Positions 1-11,699 are shown, counted from the stretch's first letter. The stretch: 64,000 nt of DNA from Saccopteryx bilineata (GCF_036850765.1 NC_089498.1:76548305-76612304), one strand, 5' to 3'. Translations and numbers: made by a program. The notes: a model not told the origin generated them from the letters alone.

Positions 1-306
1 GCCTGACCAGGAGCCACCAGCAAGTCCCCTACAGGGGAATGCTCTACCTATCTGGCGCATTGCTCCGTTGCTCAGCAACCTAACTATTTTAGTGCCTGAG
101 GCGAGACCATGGAGCCATCCTCAGTGCTCGGAACCAACTTGCTCTAACTGAGCCATGACTGCAGGTGAGGAAGAGAGATAAAGAGAGAGAAGGGGGTGTG
201 GAGAGAAGCAGATGGTTGCTTCTCCTGTGTGCCCTGACTGGGAATTGAACCTGGGACATCCACATGCCGAGCTAATGCTCTAATCACTGAGCAACCAGTC
301 AGGGCT
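1..306 (-). repeat. SINE type A, minus strand, cut by window edge
   Basis: The reverse complement begins with a tRNA-like head (gccctgactggttgctcagt at 306) with a box-B-like motif, followed by a CT-rich block and the conserved body. It continues off the left edge. Confidence 0.85.
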
Positions 307-410
307 AAGGTAACTTCTTTTGGGGGAGGCAAGACTCATTTGATGTTGTAATTTCATGAATATTTGGTAAACCAAAGTAGTCTGGTCACTTCATATACAT
401 ACTTTATCAC

Positions 411-684
411 AGCTGACAGGAACGGAGAGAGATGAGAAGCATCAATCATTAGTTTTTCGTTGCGACACCTTAGTTCATTGATTGCTTTCTCATATGTGCC
501 TTGACCATGGGCCTTCAGCAGACCGAGTAACCCCTTGCTCAAGCCAGCAACCTTGGGTCCAAGCTGGTGAGCTTTGTTCAAACCAGATGAGCCTGCGCTC
601 AAGCTGGCATCCTTGGGGTCTCGAACCTGGGTCCTCTGCATCCCAGTCCGACCCTCTATCCACTGCACTACCACCTGGTCAGGC
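411..684 (-). repeat. SINE type B, minus strand
   Basis: It ends on the + strand with the reversed head ccacctggtcaggc, preceded by several copies of a caagctgg/gagcc-like unit and an AG-rich tail on the left. Confidence 0.85.
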
Positions 685-714
685 TGAACAAGATCATTTT
701 TTAAAAATAGTTTT

Positions 715-990
715 GGCCCTGCTCAGTTTGCTTGGTGGATAAAGCGTCAGCCTGGCCTGCAGACATCCCAGGTTTGATCCCTGGTCAGAACACATATGAG
801 AAGTGACCATCTGCTTCTCTTCGCTTTCCTTTCCCCCTCCTCTCTCTCTTTCCCTCTTGTAGTCAGTGACCCAGTTGGTTCGAGCATTGACCCCAGATGG
901 GGGTTGCCAGGTAGATCCTGCCTGGTCAGGGTGCATCAGGAGCCTATCTCCCCTCCTCTCACTTAAAAAAAAAACAAAAAAAAAAAACAA
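715..990 (+). repeat. SINE type A, plus strand, diverged
   Basis: The head ggccctgctcagtttgcttg is followed by a box-B-like ggtttgatcc, a CT-rich block, the body with a cccagatgggggttg-like motif and an A-rich tail. It is an older copy than those at 2.0 and 2.5 kb. Confidence 0.8.
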
Positions 991-1002
991 GAAAACCCCA
1001 AA

Positions 1003-1600
1003 CAGCTTTGTTGAGATGCTATTCACATAACATATAATTCACCCACTTAAAGTTTACAATGTAGTGGTTTTTCTTTTTTAATTTTTATTTATTTATTTAT
1101 TTTAGAGAGGAGAGGGAGAGACAGAGAGAGGGAGAGAGGAGAGACAGAGAGAGAGAAGTAGGGGAGGAGCTAGAAGCATCAACTCCCATATGTGCCTTGA
1201 CCAGGCAAGCCCAGAGTTTCGAACCGGCAACCTCAGCATTTCCAGGTTGACGCTTTATCCACTGCACCACCACAGGTCAGGCTACAATGTAGTGTTTTTT
1301 AGTATATTTACAGAGTTGTGCAACATCAGTACAATCTAATTTTAGGACAATTTTGTCCCCTCGAAAAGAAACCTCATACACATTAGCAGCCACTCATTCT
1401 CTCCCATCGTCACCACTGAACACCCACCATTCTGCGTTGTCTCTGTGAATTTGCCTCTTCTGGACATTTCATACAAACAATTGTAAAGTATGTGCCCTTT
1501 TTTTCCAACTTTTCTCTCTTAGCATGTTTTCAAGGTACAGTATATGTCCTAACGTCAATCCTTTTTGTTGCTGAATAATATTCCCTTGTATGGAATAAGG
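1003..1600 (-). repeat. L1 fragment, minus strand, interrupted by a SINE
   Basis: The segments 1003-1074 and 1284-1600 read as one continuous old LINE-1 (L1M-like) sequence in reverse orientation, including a tgctgaataatattccc motif typical of such relics. The tacaatgtagtg sequence repeats on each side of the SINE at 1075-1282 as its target-site duplication. Confidence 0.6.
1075..1282 (-). repeat. SINE type C, minus strand
   Basis: It has a T-rich start, an agagagg-rich block, then gctagaagcatcaactccca and the reversed head ccaccacaggtcaggc. It is flanked by a tacaatgtagtg duplication. Confidence 0.85.
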
Positions 1601-2050
1601 CCATTTTAAACACTGAGAGTGATTCTAATGCAATAATAAAGCAACAAGGGGATATAGGGGGAGGAAGGGTGGGAAAGAAAAAAACAGGAGAGGTACAGAA
1701 GTTCCAAGGATGGGATTCAGTAAGCAGTTGGGAAAAAGTCGGAAGTCTTAGATTGCCTGTTTTGTAGCATGGTATATAAATTTTTTTCCCATTGAAGTGG
1801 CCCGTGGAAATCTGTCTTTGTGACCATATGGTTCTGCCAGTTATGTTAATGAGACTTCAGACACTGCCTTCTCCATTGCATCTGAGGGCATGTGTTATAG
1901 TTACTCTTTGGGTTCATGAAATATTTATTTTTGGGAGTTTTTGTGGCCTTGACTTTTATGAACCTCACCTATATATCATACTGTTGAAACCAGCTCTAGG
2001 ATAAATAGCAGCATTGTCTTTAAAATGATGGGAAAGTCTGTTCTGCTCTT
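1601..2050. other. Unassigned intron sequence
   Basis: AT-rich single-copy-looking DNA. The 70-codon frame at 1792 has no recognisable protein. Confidence 0.5.
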
Positions 2051-2066
2051 AAAAGATTAGCAATTA

Positions 2067-2451
2067 GGCCCTGGCCAGTTGGCTCAGTGGTAGAGCGTCG
2101 GCCTGGTGTGCAGGAGTCCTGGGTTCGATTCCTGGCAGGGCACACAGGAGAAGTACCCATCTGCTTCTCCACCCCTCCCCCTCTCTTTCCTCTCTGTCTC
2201 TCTCTTCCCCTCCCACAGCCAAGGCTCCACTGGAGCAAAGTTTGCCTGGGCGCTGAGGATGGCTCTGTGGCCTCTGCTTCAGGCGCTAGAATGGCTCTGA
2301 TTGCGGCAGAGCGACGCCCCAAGATGGGCAGAGCATTGCCCTCTGGTGGGCATGCCGGGTAGATCCCGGTCGGACGCATGCGAGAGTTTGTCTGACTGCC
2401 TCCCAGTTTCCAGCTTTGGAAAAATACAAAAAAAAAAAAAAGTGAAAAAAA
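2067..2451 (+). repeat. SINE type A, plus strand, full length
   Basis: It runs from the head ggccctggccagttggctca to an A-rich tail. A long target-site duplication, aaaagattagcaatta, flanks it at 2051-2066 and just after the tail, so the copy is comparatively young. Confidence 0.9.
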
Positions 2452-2536
2452 AAAAAGATTAGCAATTAAAATTTCATTTTGCTTTAATTTCTTTTGGTTG
2501 ATGTTAAAGTTATTTCAGTTAAAATAAATAACAATG

Positions 2537-2910
2537 GGCCCTGGCCGGTTGGCTCAGTGGTAGAGTGTCGGCCTGGCGTGCAGGAGTCCCGGGTTCGATT
2601 CCTGGCCAGGGCACACAGGAGAAGTGCCCATCTGCTTCTCCACCCCTCCCCCTCTCCCTCTCTCTCTCTCTCTCTTCCCCTCCTGCAGCCAGGGCTCCAT
2701 TAGAGCAAAGTTGGCCCGGGCGCTCGGGGTGGCTCTATGGCCTCTGCCTTAGGCGCTAGAATGGCTCTGGTCACAAAAGAGCAACGCCCCAGATTGGCAG
2801 AGCATCGCCCCCTGGTGGGCAAGGCGGGTGGATCCCGGTCGGGCGCAGGCGGGAGTCTGTCTGACTGCCTCCCCGTTTCCAACTTCAGAAAAATACAAAA
2901 AAATAAAAAT
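2537..2910 (+). repeat. SINE type A, plus strand, full length
   Basis: A full head, body and tail are present, and the flanking duplication aaataaataacaatg occurs on both sides. It is a close sister of the copy at 2067. Confidence 0.9.
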
Positions 2911-3080
2911 AAATAAATAACAATGTTTGGGTGATAAGCCTGTGGGGGATTTTTTTCTTCTTAATACTTTTCTGTATTTTCCAATTTTTGAAATGAACAT
3001 AAAATTTTTATTAAAGGAAAATTAATAAAGTAAATAATAAGAACATTTATATAATCCTTTATAGTTTATAAAATACTTTC

Positions 3081-3102
3081 ATATATATATATATATATAT
3101 AC
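3081..3102. repeat. (TA)n microsatellite
   Basis: About ten TA units in a row, followed by an MIR-like stretch. Confidence 0.9.
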
Positions 3103-3109
3103 GTAATCT

Positions 3110-3230
3110 CATAGCAATTCTTTTGTTGCTGTAGTCCTAATTTTACAGATGAAAGAGATACTGTAGATCAGAGAAATTAAGTAACCTGGCCACAGTGGTG
3201 CAGCTCGTTAGTGATGAAGCTTGGCTGCAA
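3110..3230. repeat. MIR-like fragment
   Basis: It contains the core style ttttacagatgaaa then gagaaattaagtaacctggc, which matches the usual MIR central region. It is strongly decayed. Confidence 0.6.
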
Positions 3231-3278
3231 ACTCCATTTCTCTTCCTGGGGATCCTGTGCTGTTTTCACTCCACTATT

Positions 3279-3768
3279 CTCACATCAGGGAGACAATATG
3301 GAGAGCCATAGGTGCAAGTCATTTAGTGTATATTTGTTTAAAAAGTAGTCAGTTTATATACTTTTTAAATTACTGGTCATTTTGGCCCTGGTTGGTTGGC
3401 TCAGCAGTTAAGTGTCAGCCTGGTCCTAGGTTTGATTCCCGTTCAGGGCATGTAGGAGAAGTGACCATCTGCTTCTCCACCCCTCCCCCTTCTCTCTCTC
3501 TCTGTCTCTTTCTTCACCTCCCACAGCCATGGCTCGGTTGGAGCAAGTTGGCCTCGGGTGCTGAGGATGGCTCCATGGCTTGGCCTCAGGTTCTAAAATA
3601 GTTCGGTTGCCAAGCAACAGAGCAGTGACCCCAGAGGGGCAGAGCATCACCCCAGTGGGGGCTTGCTGGATGGATTCTGGTTGGGGTACATGCAGCGGTC
3701 TGTCACTCTGCTTCCCTCACTTCTCACTGGTGAGAAATTACTGGTCATTTATATACAGTACATATAAA
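3279..3768 (+). repeat. Dispersed duplication copy 1 (contains a type A SINE)
   Basis: From ctcacatcagggagacaata onward this block is base-for-base the same as the block at 5189 for about 450 bp, by reading the two side by side. It includes about 105 bp of flank, a type A SINE at 3384-3733 and about 35 bp beyond. The SINE is flanked by an aattactggtcattt duplication. Its tail reads ggtgag, where the other copy has a longer A-rich tail. Confidence 0.9.
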
Positions 3769-4914
3769 ATCACTTAGAAGAAAGTTGTTAAATATCAGTG
3801 GAAATTTTTCACCTATAATCAGAAGCAACAATAATGCCATTAGTTATGGAGTTTCTATTTGTCTTAGCCCTAGCAGGATTCTCTGTTTAAAGCCGTTTTT
3901 TGTTTGTTTGTTTGTTTGTTTGTTTTTTTCTGGCATGGCCTATGTGAAGGGCCTATATGAAAAAAATGATGTGAAGGTAAGGTTCTGTTCCAGTGACATT
4001 CATTTCCTAGCATGTCTTTTCTTTTAATTAAAAGAAGAAAAAAAGGATACAGATCAGTACAGAAGTATTTATGCTTGCAAAACAGATAAAGGCTTTTTAT
4101 AGTATAAATGGCTGTTTAGCTTGAAGTCTATTAGAACTAAAAGTATTTAAGGTAGGTTTGTGGGATTTTAAAAAAATTGTATTTAGTACTAAAAGTAGGT
4201 TTGTGATTCTTTGCAGAATCATGAACTTTCATTTGAAAAACTTTGTCTAAAGATCAAAAGATGTATAAGAATGGGACTGATGTGCACTTTGTTCCAATAT
4301 ACTTAACATTTACTAATGTGATTGATAGAACAGTTTTGGAGACTTCAGGTTTCTACAACTATGTTTATAATTTTAATGAACCCCCAATTCATTTATATAT
4401 TTACACAGTGGAAAGTTGGACTTTCTAAAGCTGTTTTATAAATAGAGCTGGTATAACACTAAACGGACAAAATAAAAGAACAAAAGTCCCAAGTGTCAAC
4501 CACAGTATAAGTTAGCTCCTGCTGTTATAGTCGAGGAGTAAGGGCAGCATTAAGGCAAATACTTTTATGAGGTTGGGACTTATTTGAGTTTTAATATTTC
4601 TTGTATATTTTTCCCTGATTGTGTCGAGCTGGAGACTAAGCAAAAGGCCTGATTTATCTTTAATTGAACAACAGTTCTGGGTCTACTCTTACTCTAAAGC
4701 CAGGACCACATATATTTGCACTAATTTTGTTTCTCCTTTGCTGTCTGTTTATTCTTTGTGAGCATTTAGATGATGAGAATGAGAATTTGTCGAGATTAAG
4801 TTTCTATAGAAAATGGCAGAGTGATGACTAATAAAACACAGGTGAATTTCCGGCCACTTCAAGAACCCATGAAAAGTTGGTGATCAAGAATTGGGGTGGT
4901 GCCGTCCCTCCCAG
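3769..4914. other. Unassigned intron sequence with a (TTTG)n tract
   Basis: A (TTTG)n microsatellite occupies about 3899-3927. I see nothing else I can name; the short open frames here carry no known domain. Confidence 0.5.
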
Positions 4915-5035
4915 CTGTAATAATTATCTCTAGTCATTATGAAAAGTAAAGCCTAGAGAGGTAACATAACTGTCTAAAGTTGCACAGCTAAGCCAGTGGC
5001 ATATTCAAATTTTGAGAATCAACCTTAAGTCAGTC
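4915..5035. repeat. MIR-like fragment
   Basis: The motif gcctagagaggtaacataac followed by gttgcacagctaagccagtg resembles the MIR core. Confidence 0.55.
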
Positions 5036-5188
5036 TAGCTCCAGAAACTTTAAAAGCCGAGGGCATTCTGGTAACAATAGTATCCAATAATTATTGCAAT
5101 ATGGTGGGTTCTTTTCTTAAATCAGGCACAACATGGACATCGGAATGTCCTGTTGAAAGCTAACTCTACAGACCCAGTTGTGGTGTTG

Positions 5189-5688
5189 CTCACATCAGGG
5201 AGACAATATGGAGAGCCATAGGTGCAAGTCATTTAGTGTATATTTGTTTAAAAAGTAGTCAGTTTATATACTTTTTAAATTACTGGTCATTTTGGCCCTG
5301 GTTGGTTGGCTCAGCAGTTAAGTGTCAGCCTGGTCCTAGGTTTGATTCCCGTTCAGGGCATGTAGGAGAAGTGACCATCTGCTTCTCCACCCCTCCCCCT
5401 TCTCTCTCTCTCTGTCTCTTTCTTCACCTCCCACAGCCATGGCTCGGTTGGAGCAAGTTGGCCTCGGGTGCTGAGGATGGCTCCATGGCTTGGCCTCAGG
5501 TTCTAAAATAGTTCGGTTGCCAAGCAACAGAGCAGTGACCCCAGAGGGGCAGAGCATCACCCCAGTGGGGGCTTGCTGGATGGATTCTGGTTGGGGTACA
5601 TGCAGCGGTCTGTCACTCTGCTTCCCTCACTTCTCACTTAAGAAAGAAAAAAATTACTGGTCATTTATATACAGTACATATAAAATGC
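5189..5688 (+). repeat. Dispersed duplication copy 2 (contains a type A SINE)
   Basis: This is the second copy of the 3279-3768 unit, starting 1910 bp later, in the same orientation, with the SINE at 5294-5650. It matches copy 1 until the SINE tail, which here reads taagaaagaaaaa. Similarity resumes through acagtacatataaaat and then stops. Confidence 0.9.
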
Positions 5689-7139
5689 TTGTGTTTTATA
5701 TGTGTCACAGCTGAGGGGGTCATTATTTGAAAAGCTTTTTGACAACTCCCTGAGCTTTTACTGAACACTTAGGAAGGAGGTAAGGTGGGAATATCTTTCT
5801 TATCCACTGTCTGCAATTCAGCATAGCATGTATATACTCCTCGTGACATTCATCGCACTTGGTCAGAGTTTGTCTTCTCCACTAGATTATAGGTTCCTCA
5901 GTGGCAGGGACCATACCTGTTGTATTCATCCCTTTATTTCCAGTGTCAGGCTGGTCGTAGGCGTGCAATATAACTTTCTTTTTTAAACTAAATGGACATA
6001 TGTATAGCATTCATTTTTTTTAGGTATAAAATCCTGTAATAGGAATTTTTGTGCAATGAATATTTTCTACCCCCAGCTTTCAAACATCTGGTAGAACTGA
6101 ATTTGAACAGTCTCATCAGATTTAGAATGGGCTTTGTCTGAAACAAGTAGAATATATACTAAGAGGAAGGAATGAATGGCTAACTGCCCATTGTTTGAGA
6201 TAACAAAAGTGTTTAGGCTATTTTGGGTTTTGGTTCTCTGTTTCAGAATCATTTCAACTATGCAGGCCACTTACTGAATTCATAATGTGAGAATATGTTG
6301 TCTCCTATATGAAAATGGCATTGGGTTTTTCCATTCTCTTTAAATTGTGAGTATCTTTTTAAAAATTAACAATTTAGACCAGGTGTTGATATATGCTTTT
6401 TGGAGTCCTGCTGGTTACAGTGTGGTATCATACTATGAGCCATGAATTCCTCATTCCCATGGCTGGAAACAAAGATATGAAGTTGATCTGCTACTTTTTT
6501 GCTTTCTGGCTGATCCTGACCCAGTCTTTTCATTGAACCTACCTCATGGTCATGACAGTGGGGTATATTTTTACATTGTAAACCAGCATTAGATCTGTAT
6601 CAAAAGAAGTAGCAGTCTTTAATAATGTCAGAGGTTAGCAAGGTTTCTTTCTAGAATATTGCTCTATGCTCATCACTCTTGCTAAGAAAGGGTCACTCTC
6701 TTGGTTCATGTTGCTTTCAGACAGGTCTGCCCTTAAACCTTCCCTTAGACAGGGCTACAAGAGGGAAACATATATTTAAGGCTTTTTTAAAGCCTTCAGT
6801 ACTATGTAATATAAACACTTAAGAGTGAGCTTTAAGAAGTAAAGTTCAATTCTGTAGTAAGACTGTGAAACACCCAGAGAAGAAGTTACATTGATGAAAG
6901 CCATTGGAGGCTTTTATTTTCCTTGTCTTTTCCTTGTATACTAGACTTGTAGAATTCTTGCAATAATTGTCTGGGTATATTGGGCCACATAGAAAGGATA
7001 AGTTTTGAATCTCGGTGGTTGCTTCTCTGTTTTATCAGCCATTTCAGTACTTGTTAAGTTTTGTTGTGGATGGATTTGGAAAGGAAGACTGTCTTATCTG
7101 TTTCTTCTTTTTTTTCTTTCTTTTTTTTTTTTTAAACAC
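5689..7139. other. Mostly unassigned intron sequence; L2-like piece near 5790-5970
   Basis: The part around 5850-5970 (ggttcctcagtggcagggac) looks like an L2 3' region. The remainder is AT-rich and I could not name it. Confidence 0.45.
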
Positions 7140-7329
7140 TTTTTTTAAAATTTATTTATTCATTTTTTTAGAGAGGAGAGAGAGAGACAAAGAGAGAGAG
7201 CAAGGAGAGAGAGAAGGGGGGAGGAGCTGGAAGCATTAACTCCCATATGTGCTTTGACCAGGTTTTCAAACCGGCAATCTCAGCATTTCCAGGTTGACGC
7301 TTTATCCACTGCGCCACCACAGGTCAGGC
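7140..7329 (-). repeat. SINE type C, minus strand
   Basis: An AG-rich block is followed by gctggaagcattaactccca and the reversed head ccaccacaggtcaggc. The sequence ttatctgtttcttctt is duplicated on both sides. Confidence 0.85.
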
Positions 7330-7469
7330 TTTATCTGTTTCTTCTTAACAATTTACAGAAGGTTTATTAGGGAAGGAAGTTGAGATTAATATATAAGTAG
7401 GGAATTTTTGTTCATTTGTATTTTTATCATAAAGTGTTTTATCTTTCATGTAACACTAAAAATAATACA

Positions 7470-8240
7470 GTATTTTTTTTTTTACTATTACAAAAGTATA
7501 TTTAACAAAAAAGAACAGTATGAAAATGTATACGACCTGACTTTAATCCAGGGGTACTCGGGTTATGACACAGTTTTGTTCCTATGACAGTGACGTAACC
7601 CAAATTTTGGTGTAAGTCGAAACACACCCTAGCCTAACACAAACAGAATACTTGCACTTTTAACAGTCCAAAATGGCGTAGGTAAGCGCACTGGGGGATT
7701 CCAGCTCCCTCACGCATATGCTGCTTTACTGTGTATTATTCTGCTGCATGCAACCAAACTAGTTTGCTGAAATAATCCTTAAGTACAACGCTAACAGTGT
7801 AAGCTGAAACACTCACATCTCAAGTTTTTAAAGTTTTTCTGGGAGTGAGCATTGTAAACTTGAAATGCTGAATGTCGAGACTGTCATAACCCAAGGACTT
7901 TCTGTATTATAGTAAAACAGGTGATGTGTAGAGGGGACAAGTAGAAGCAGTTGATTTCTCTGGTGCACACAGCCCTTCTTCAGAACTTGTTCCAAGGCTT
8001 TTAACATGATGATACTATTTGCTTGTATTACCACCATTCCAGTATTGTTCTGTTGGCCACTAGTTGCCATCTCCACACATTCATCTATTACAAGATTCAT
8101 AAAGGGATTAAATCTCTGCAATATTTCTTGGACTTGTCTGCCACCATTTAATTTCAACGATAACTTCTTGTCCATAAATATTTTTAACTCGGGGAGGTTG
8201 ATCTTGGCTCGTGGTGTCTACTCAGCAACCTGAAAGATAC
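7470..8240 (-). pseudogene. SNRPG: SNRPG processed pseudogene (Sm protein G), split by a MITE
   Basis: On the minus strand 8175 downward encodes [12 protein letters not shown], then [20 protein letters not shown] and [11 protein letters not shown], which I recognise as small nuclear ribonucleoprotein G, a ring subunit of the spliceosomal Sm heptamer. It has no introns. The upstream part holds the rest of the N-terminus, but the initiator reads ACG and one extra C shifts the frame. The normal stop after the final valine is lost, so the frame runs into the 3' UTR. The 3' UTR is interrupted at 7904 by a Tigger-type MITE. It resumes below 7549 and ends in a poly(T) run near 7471-7482 (poly(A) on the coding strand), with the polyadenylation signal decayed to aatata. 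These are the marks of an L1-mediated retrocopy. It is non-functional. The right boundary is approximate. Confidence 0.93.
7549..7904. mobile_element. Tigger-type MITE inside the SNRPG pseudogene
   Basis: The ends are imperfect inverted repeats: the left reads caggggtactcgggttatga and the right tgtcataacccaaggacttt then ctg. The 356-bp element has no coding capacity. It sits in the retrocopy's 3' UTR next to a TA dinucleotide on the right, as expected for Tc1/mariner-pogo elements; the left TA has decayed. Confidence 0.75.
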
Positions 8241-8344
8241 CTCCAAACATAAAGTATTTTATTGAACAGAATGCTAGTAGTAATCACTTTTTGTCATGCT
8301 GAACCTTCATATCCTCCTCCAAGAGAACAAAATTTTATTTTATT

Positions 8345-8659
8345 TTTTTTACAGTGACAGAGAGAGAGTCAGAGAGGGATAGATAGGGACAGACAGACAG
8401 GAACGGAGAGAGATGAGAAGCATCAATCATTAAGTGTTTCGTTGCGACACCTTAGTTGTTCATTGATTGCTTTCTCGTATGTGCCTTGACCGCGGGCCTT
8501 CAGCAGACCGAGTGACCCCTTGCTCGAGCCAGCAACCTTGGGTGCAAGCTGGTGAGCTTTTGCTCAAACCAGATGAGCCTGCGCGCTCAAGCTGGCAACC
8601 TCGGGGTCTCGAACCTGGCTCCTTGGCATCCCAGTCCGACACTCTATCCACTGCGCCAC
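8345..8659 (-). repeat. SINE type B, minus strand, head slightly truncated
   Basis: It runs from a T-rich tail with acagtgacagagagagagtc to ctatccactgcgccac. The last head bases are missing where the flanking aaaatttta duplication begins. Confidence 0.85.
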
Positions 8660-8883
8660 AAAATTTTACTTGTTACAAAAGTATTACATTTTATTGTTGA
8701 AATTAGAAAATCTATTTTTAGTAGCAGTCTCAGTGTTTCTTAGTATTTTTCAGTTTGAACTTGATTTGTCTTTTACTCTTTTTCTCTCCAGACCAGTTTG
8801 TGTTTTTCTTGGATATAAATACAGACTTAACTATAAACAGATGTACCAGCCTTTATTCTTTTTCACCATTAAAAAAATACCCC

Positions 8884-8985
8884 AGCCTGGCCTGTGGTGG
8901 TGCAGTGGATGGAGTGCCAACCTGGAACACTGAGGTCGCTGGTTTGAAACCCTGGGCTTGTCTGGTCAAGGCACATACACCAAAC
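8884..8985 (+). repeat. SINE type C, plus strand, 3'-truncated
   Basis: The head ccagcctggcctgtggtggt through gtctggtcaaggcacatac is present, then homology stops. Confidence 0.75.
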
Positions 8986-9311
8986 AAGCAGCCAATGCAC
9001 AGCCATTGGAAGGCATCCTGATTATTTTTTCCTGCCTTAAAATGTTACTATATGCACATGCTTAAGTAATCACAAAGAGAAACAAATATTCATAAATGAT
9101 ATTGTGTTGGTTACATGTTTGGATTTAGATTTCAAAAAATTCTTCTGTCTGAAGTCAGTTTATTAGATTGGTATGAGTGTGGGATATGTGTGTATATTTA
9201 GAGGGTGACAGGTAGCAAATCTTAGAACTATTTTACAAATATTGTTAAGTTGCAGAAAATAGAGTCTTTGGCCCTTAGAGAATTTCCCACTGATAAGATT
9301 TCCAGTTGGAG
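8986..9311. other. Unassigned intron sequence
   Basis: I see nothing recognisable. Confidence 0.5.
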
Positions 9312-9355
9312 ATTTTTTTTTTTAATTTTTTTTTTAATTTATTCATTTTAGAGAG

Positions 9356-9392
<37 letters not shown>

Positions 9393-9535
9393 GAAAGACA
9401 GAGAGAGAGAAGGGGGGAGGAGCTGGAAGCATCAACTCCCATATGTGCCTTGACCAGGCAAGCCCAGGGTTTCAAACTGGCAACCTCAGCATTTCCAGGT
9501 TGATGCTTTATCCACTGTGCCACCACAGGTCAGGC
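9312..9535 (-). repeat. SINE type C, minus strand
   Basis: It has a complete reversed head and a long AG block. The flanking duplication tccagttggag is seen on both sides. Confidence 0.88.
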
Positions 9536-9897
9536 TCCAGTTGGAGTTTTAAGGGGAACGGTGGTTGAATTTCATTGTAGCTGGCCACAATCCAAGTCAA
9601 AGTCTTTCCTTCTTTCAAAATAAGCTTAACTTATTCTATAAGGAAGCTTTTTGTGAAGAAAGATAAATGATACATTATTTTTTAGAGTTGAGTGAAGGAC
9701 CCCTATTAGCTAGCTTCCCTGTATTTCTAACCTTCTCTCTGACCCCATCCCCATCCCCAGAGAATTGGCTCATCTTTTATTTGTAAAGTGGACAAGTTTT
9801 TATTCATACAATTAGAGTAGATAAGGATATATGAATGGGTTAATCAATCTTAAATAGAAAACTGTCTAGACAAGTAACACTTAAATTCTTAGTCTAG
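9536..9897. other. Unassigned intron sequence
   Basis: I see nothing recognisable. Confidence 0.5.
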
Positions 9898-10240
9898 ACT
9901 GACCAGGCTGTGGCGCAGTGGATAGAGCATTGGAGTGGGATGCAGAAGACCCAGGTTCGAAACCCCAAGGTTGCCGGCTTGACTATGAGCTCACCAGCTT
10001 GAGTGTGGGGTTGCTGGCTTGAGCTTGGGATCATAGACATGACCCCATGGTAGCTGGCTTGAGCCCAAAGGTTGCTGACTTGAAGCCCAAGGTTGCTGGC
10101 TTGAGCAAGGGGTCACTAGCTCTGCTGTAGCTCCCCAGTCAAGACACATATGAGAAAGCAATCAATGAACAACTAAGGTGCTGCAACAAAGAATTGATGC
10201 TTCTCATCTTTCTCCCTCTCTTGTCTATCCTCTCAAAAAA
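9898..10240 (+). repeat. SINE type B, plus strand, long form
   Basis: The head actgaccaggctgtggcgca is followed by at least six tandem-like ttgctggcttgagc units, more than in the neighbouring type B copies, then the conserved aagcaatcaatgaacaacta block. Confidence 0.85.
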
Positions 10241-10435
10241 AAAATTATTATTATACATTTCTCCTCCCTAAATAACAAAATTAGTTACCAGACTCTAGTT
10301 GTGCACATTGCTACTAGGTTGATAGTAGAGTATATAAGTTATGGTCTCTGGCCTCAAGTTGTTAAAATACAGATGAAATTTATAGTCTTATAATGATTTA
10401 TGTATGTATATCCTCTCCACCAATGAAATTATTAC

Positions 10436-10645
10436 AGAAGGAAGTGAGATGAGAAGCATCAACTCATAGTTGCATCACTTTAGTTGTTCATCGACTGCTT
10501 CTCATATATGCCTTGACTGAGGGACTCCAGCTGAGCCAGTGACCCCATGCTCAAGCCAATGAGCCCTGCACCCAAGCTGGTGGCTTCGGGGTTTAACACA
10601 TGGGACCTCAGTGTTCTAGGCTGATGTTCTATCCAGTGCGCCAGG
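10436..10645 (-). repeat. SINE type B, minus strand, old and partial
   Basis: It retains gatgagaagcatcaactcat and tatccagtgcgcca, with many substitutions. Confidence 0.7.
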
Positions 10646-10649
10646 GTTG

Positions 10650-11165
10650 TGTGCTAGGACAGTCATGGAGAAAACGTGAGTAGATCTGCAGCACAGTGAG
10701 CAGGTTGTGGGCCTCATAGTTAGGGAAACACCTTTGAGGACTGGCTTTAGCTGTCCCCTTTTTGTGGCACTCCAGGCACACTGCGTTTTCATTTCCTCCA
10801 AAGTACAGAGCTTCTTGTAGGCCTTCACATATGCTGTTCCCTCTGCCTGAACTACTCTTCTGAACTTATTTACTTGGGCCATTTCTACTAATCGTCTACT
10901 TCCATATCAAATGTCAATTTTCTAGGGATACCCTCCCTGATGCTACCCTCCAGAACTATCACATGATTTCTGTAGATTTCTGTATTGTGCCATCACAGTT
11001 GTTAGTAATTACTTGTGTGATTATTTCTTGACATCTTTCTTCCCAGTGGAGCTCAGGGACAGATATTGGCTCCGCAGTGTTTGCCCTGAATTTTCTTTCG
11101 CCCATCATAGTGCTTGTCCTGTAGTAGAGTCTTGAGGAATATTTGTTGAATGAACAAGTGGGAAG
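10650..11165 (+). repeat. L2-like fragment
   Basis: It ends with a gaatatttgttgaatgaaca motif typical of the L2 3' end, preceded by a diverged body. Confidence 0.55.
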
Positions 11166-11699
11166 ACTATTTGCTGCTTCCCTACCAAAAACTATTTTCT
11201 ACTTACTTGGAAATATATATATCATGCTGCGGGTGAATCTTGGTAAAATGTAACTAACTGCCAATTAGGAAAGTAGCTCTAGATCATTGCTTAGCATAGG
11301 GCATTGCCTATGGTTGAACTGTTCAGTTCATGTTTCCTAAATGAATAAATTCTAGGCAGAGTTCTATGGTGCAGATTGGGATAATCCTGCCCAACACAGG
11401 ATGATGCAGAATATATAAATATAAATAAAAATATGGATTTGAGATTGTCTATTAGTTTTGATCCTTTGCAAATAAATGGAATAGCTAGCTTTGGCAAAAT
11501 GCATCTAGTATGATTGATCAAATAAAAAAGTTCAACTTTAGAGATAGCTACAAGGTAAATTAGCATACAAACATGACAAGACTCTTGGGAGACAGTAGGT
11601 ATAATGGTTAAGAATAAAGGATCAAGAGCTAAACTCCTTGGGTTCAAATACCACCATTGATTAACATCTGCAAGGTATGTAACATTGGGGAGATTATTT
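11166..11699. other. Unassigned intron sequence
   Basis: AT-rich. The 118-codon antisense frame at 11291-11647 has no recognisable domain. Confidence 0.5.

Noticed and set aside
2068..2140. tRNA gene-like sequence with box B-like motif (and many similar sites)
   Set aside because: These are heads of tRNA-derived SINEs followed by CT-rich bodies and A-rich tails with target duplications. They do not fold into a full tRNA with a proper acceptor stem, so I list no tRNA gene.
9306..9503. Arg/Glu-rich frame (RERERERE)
   Set aside because: It translates the AG-rich tail of a type C SINE; the same pattern appears in many copies.
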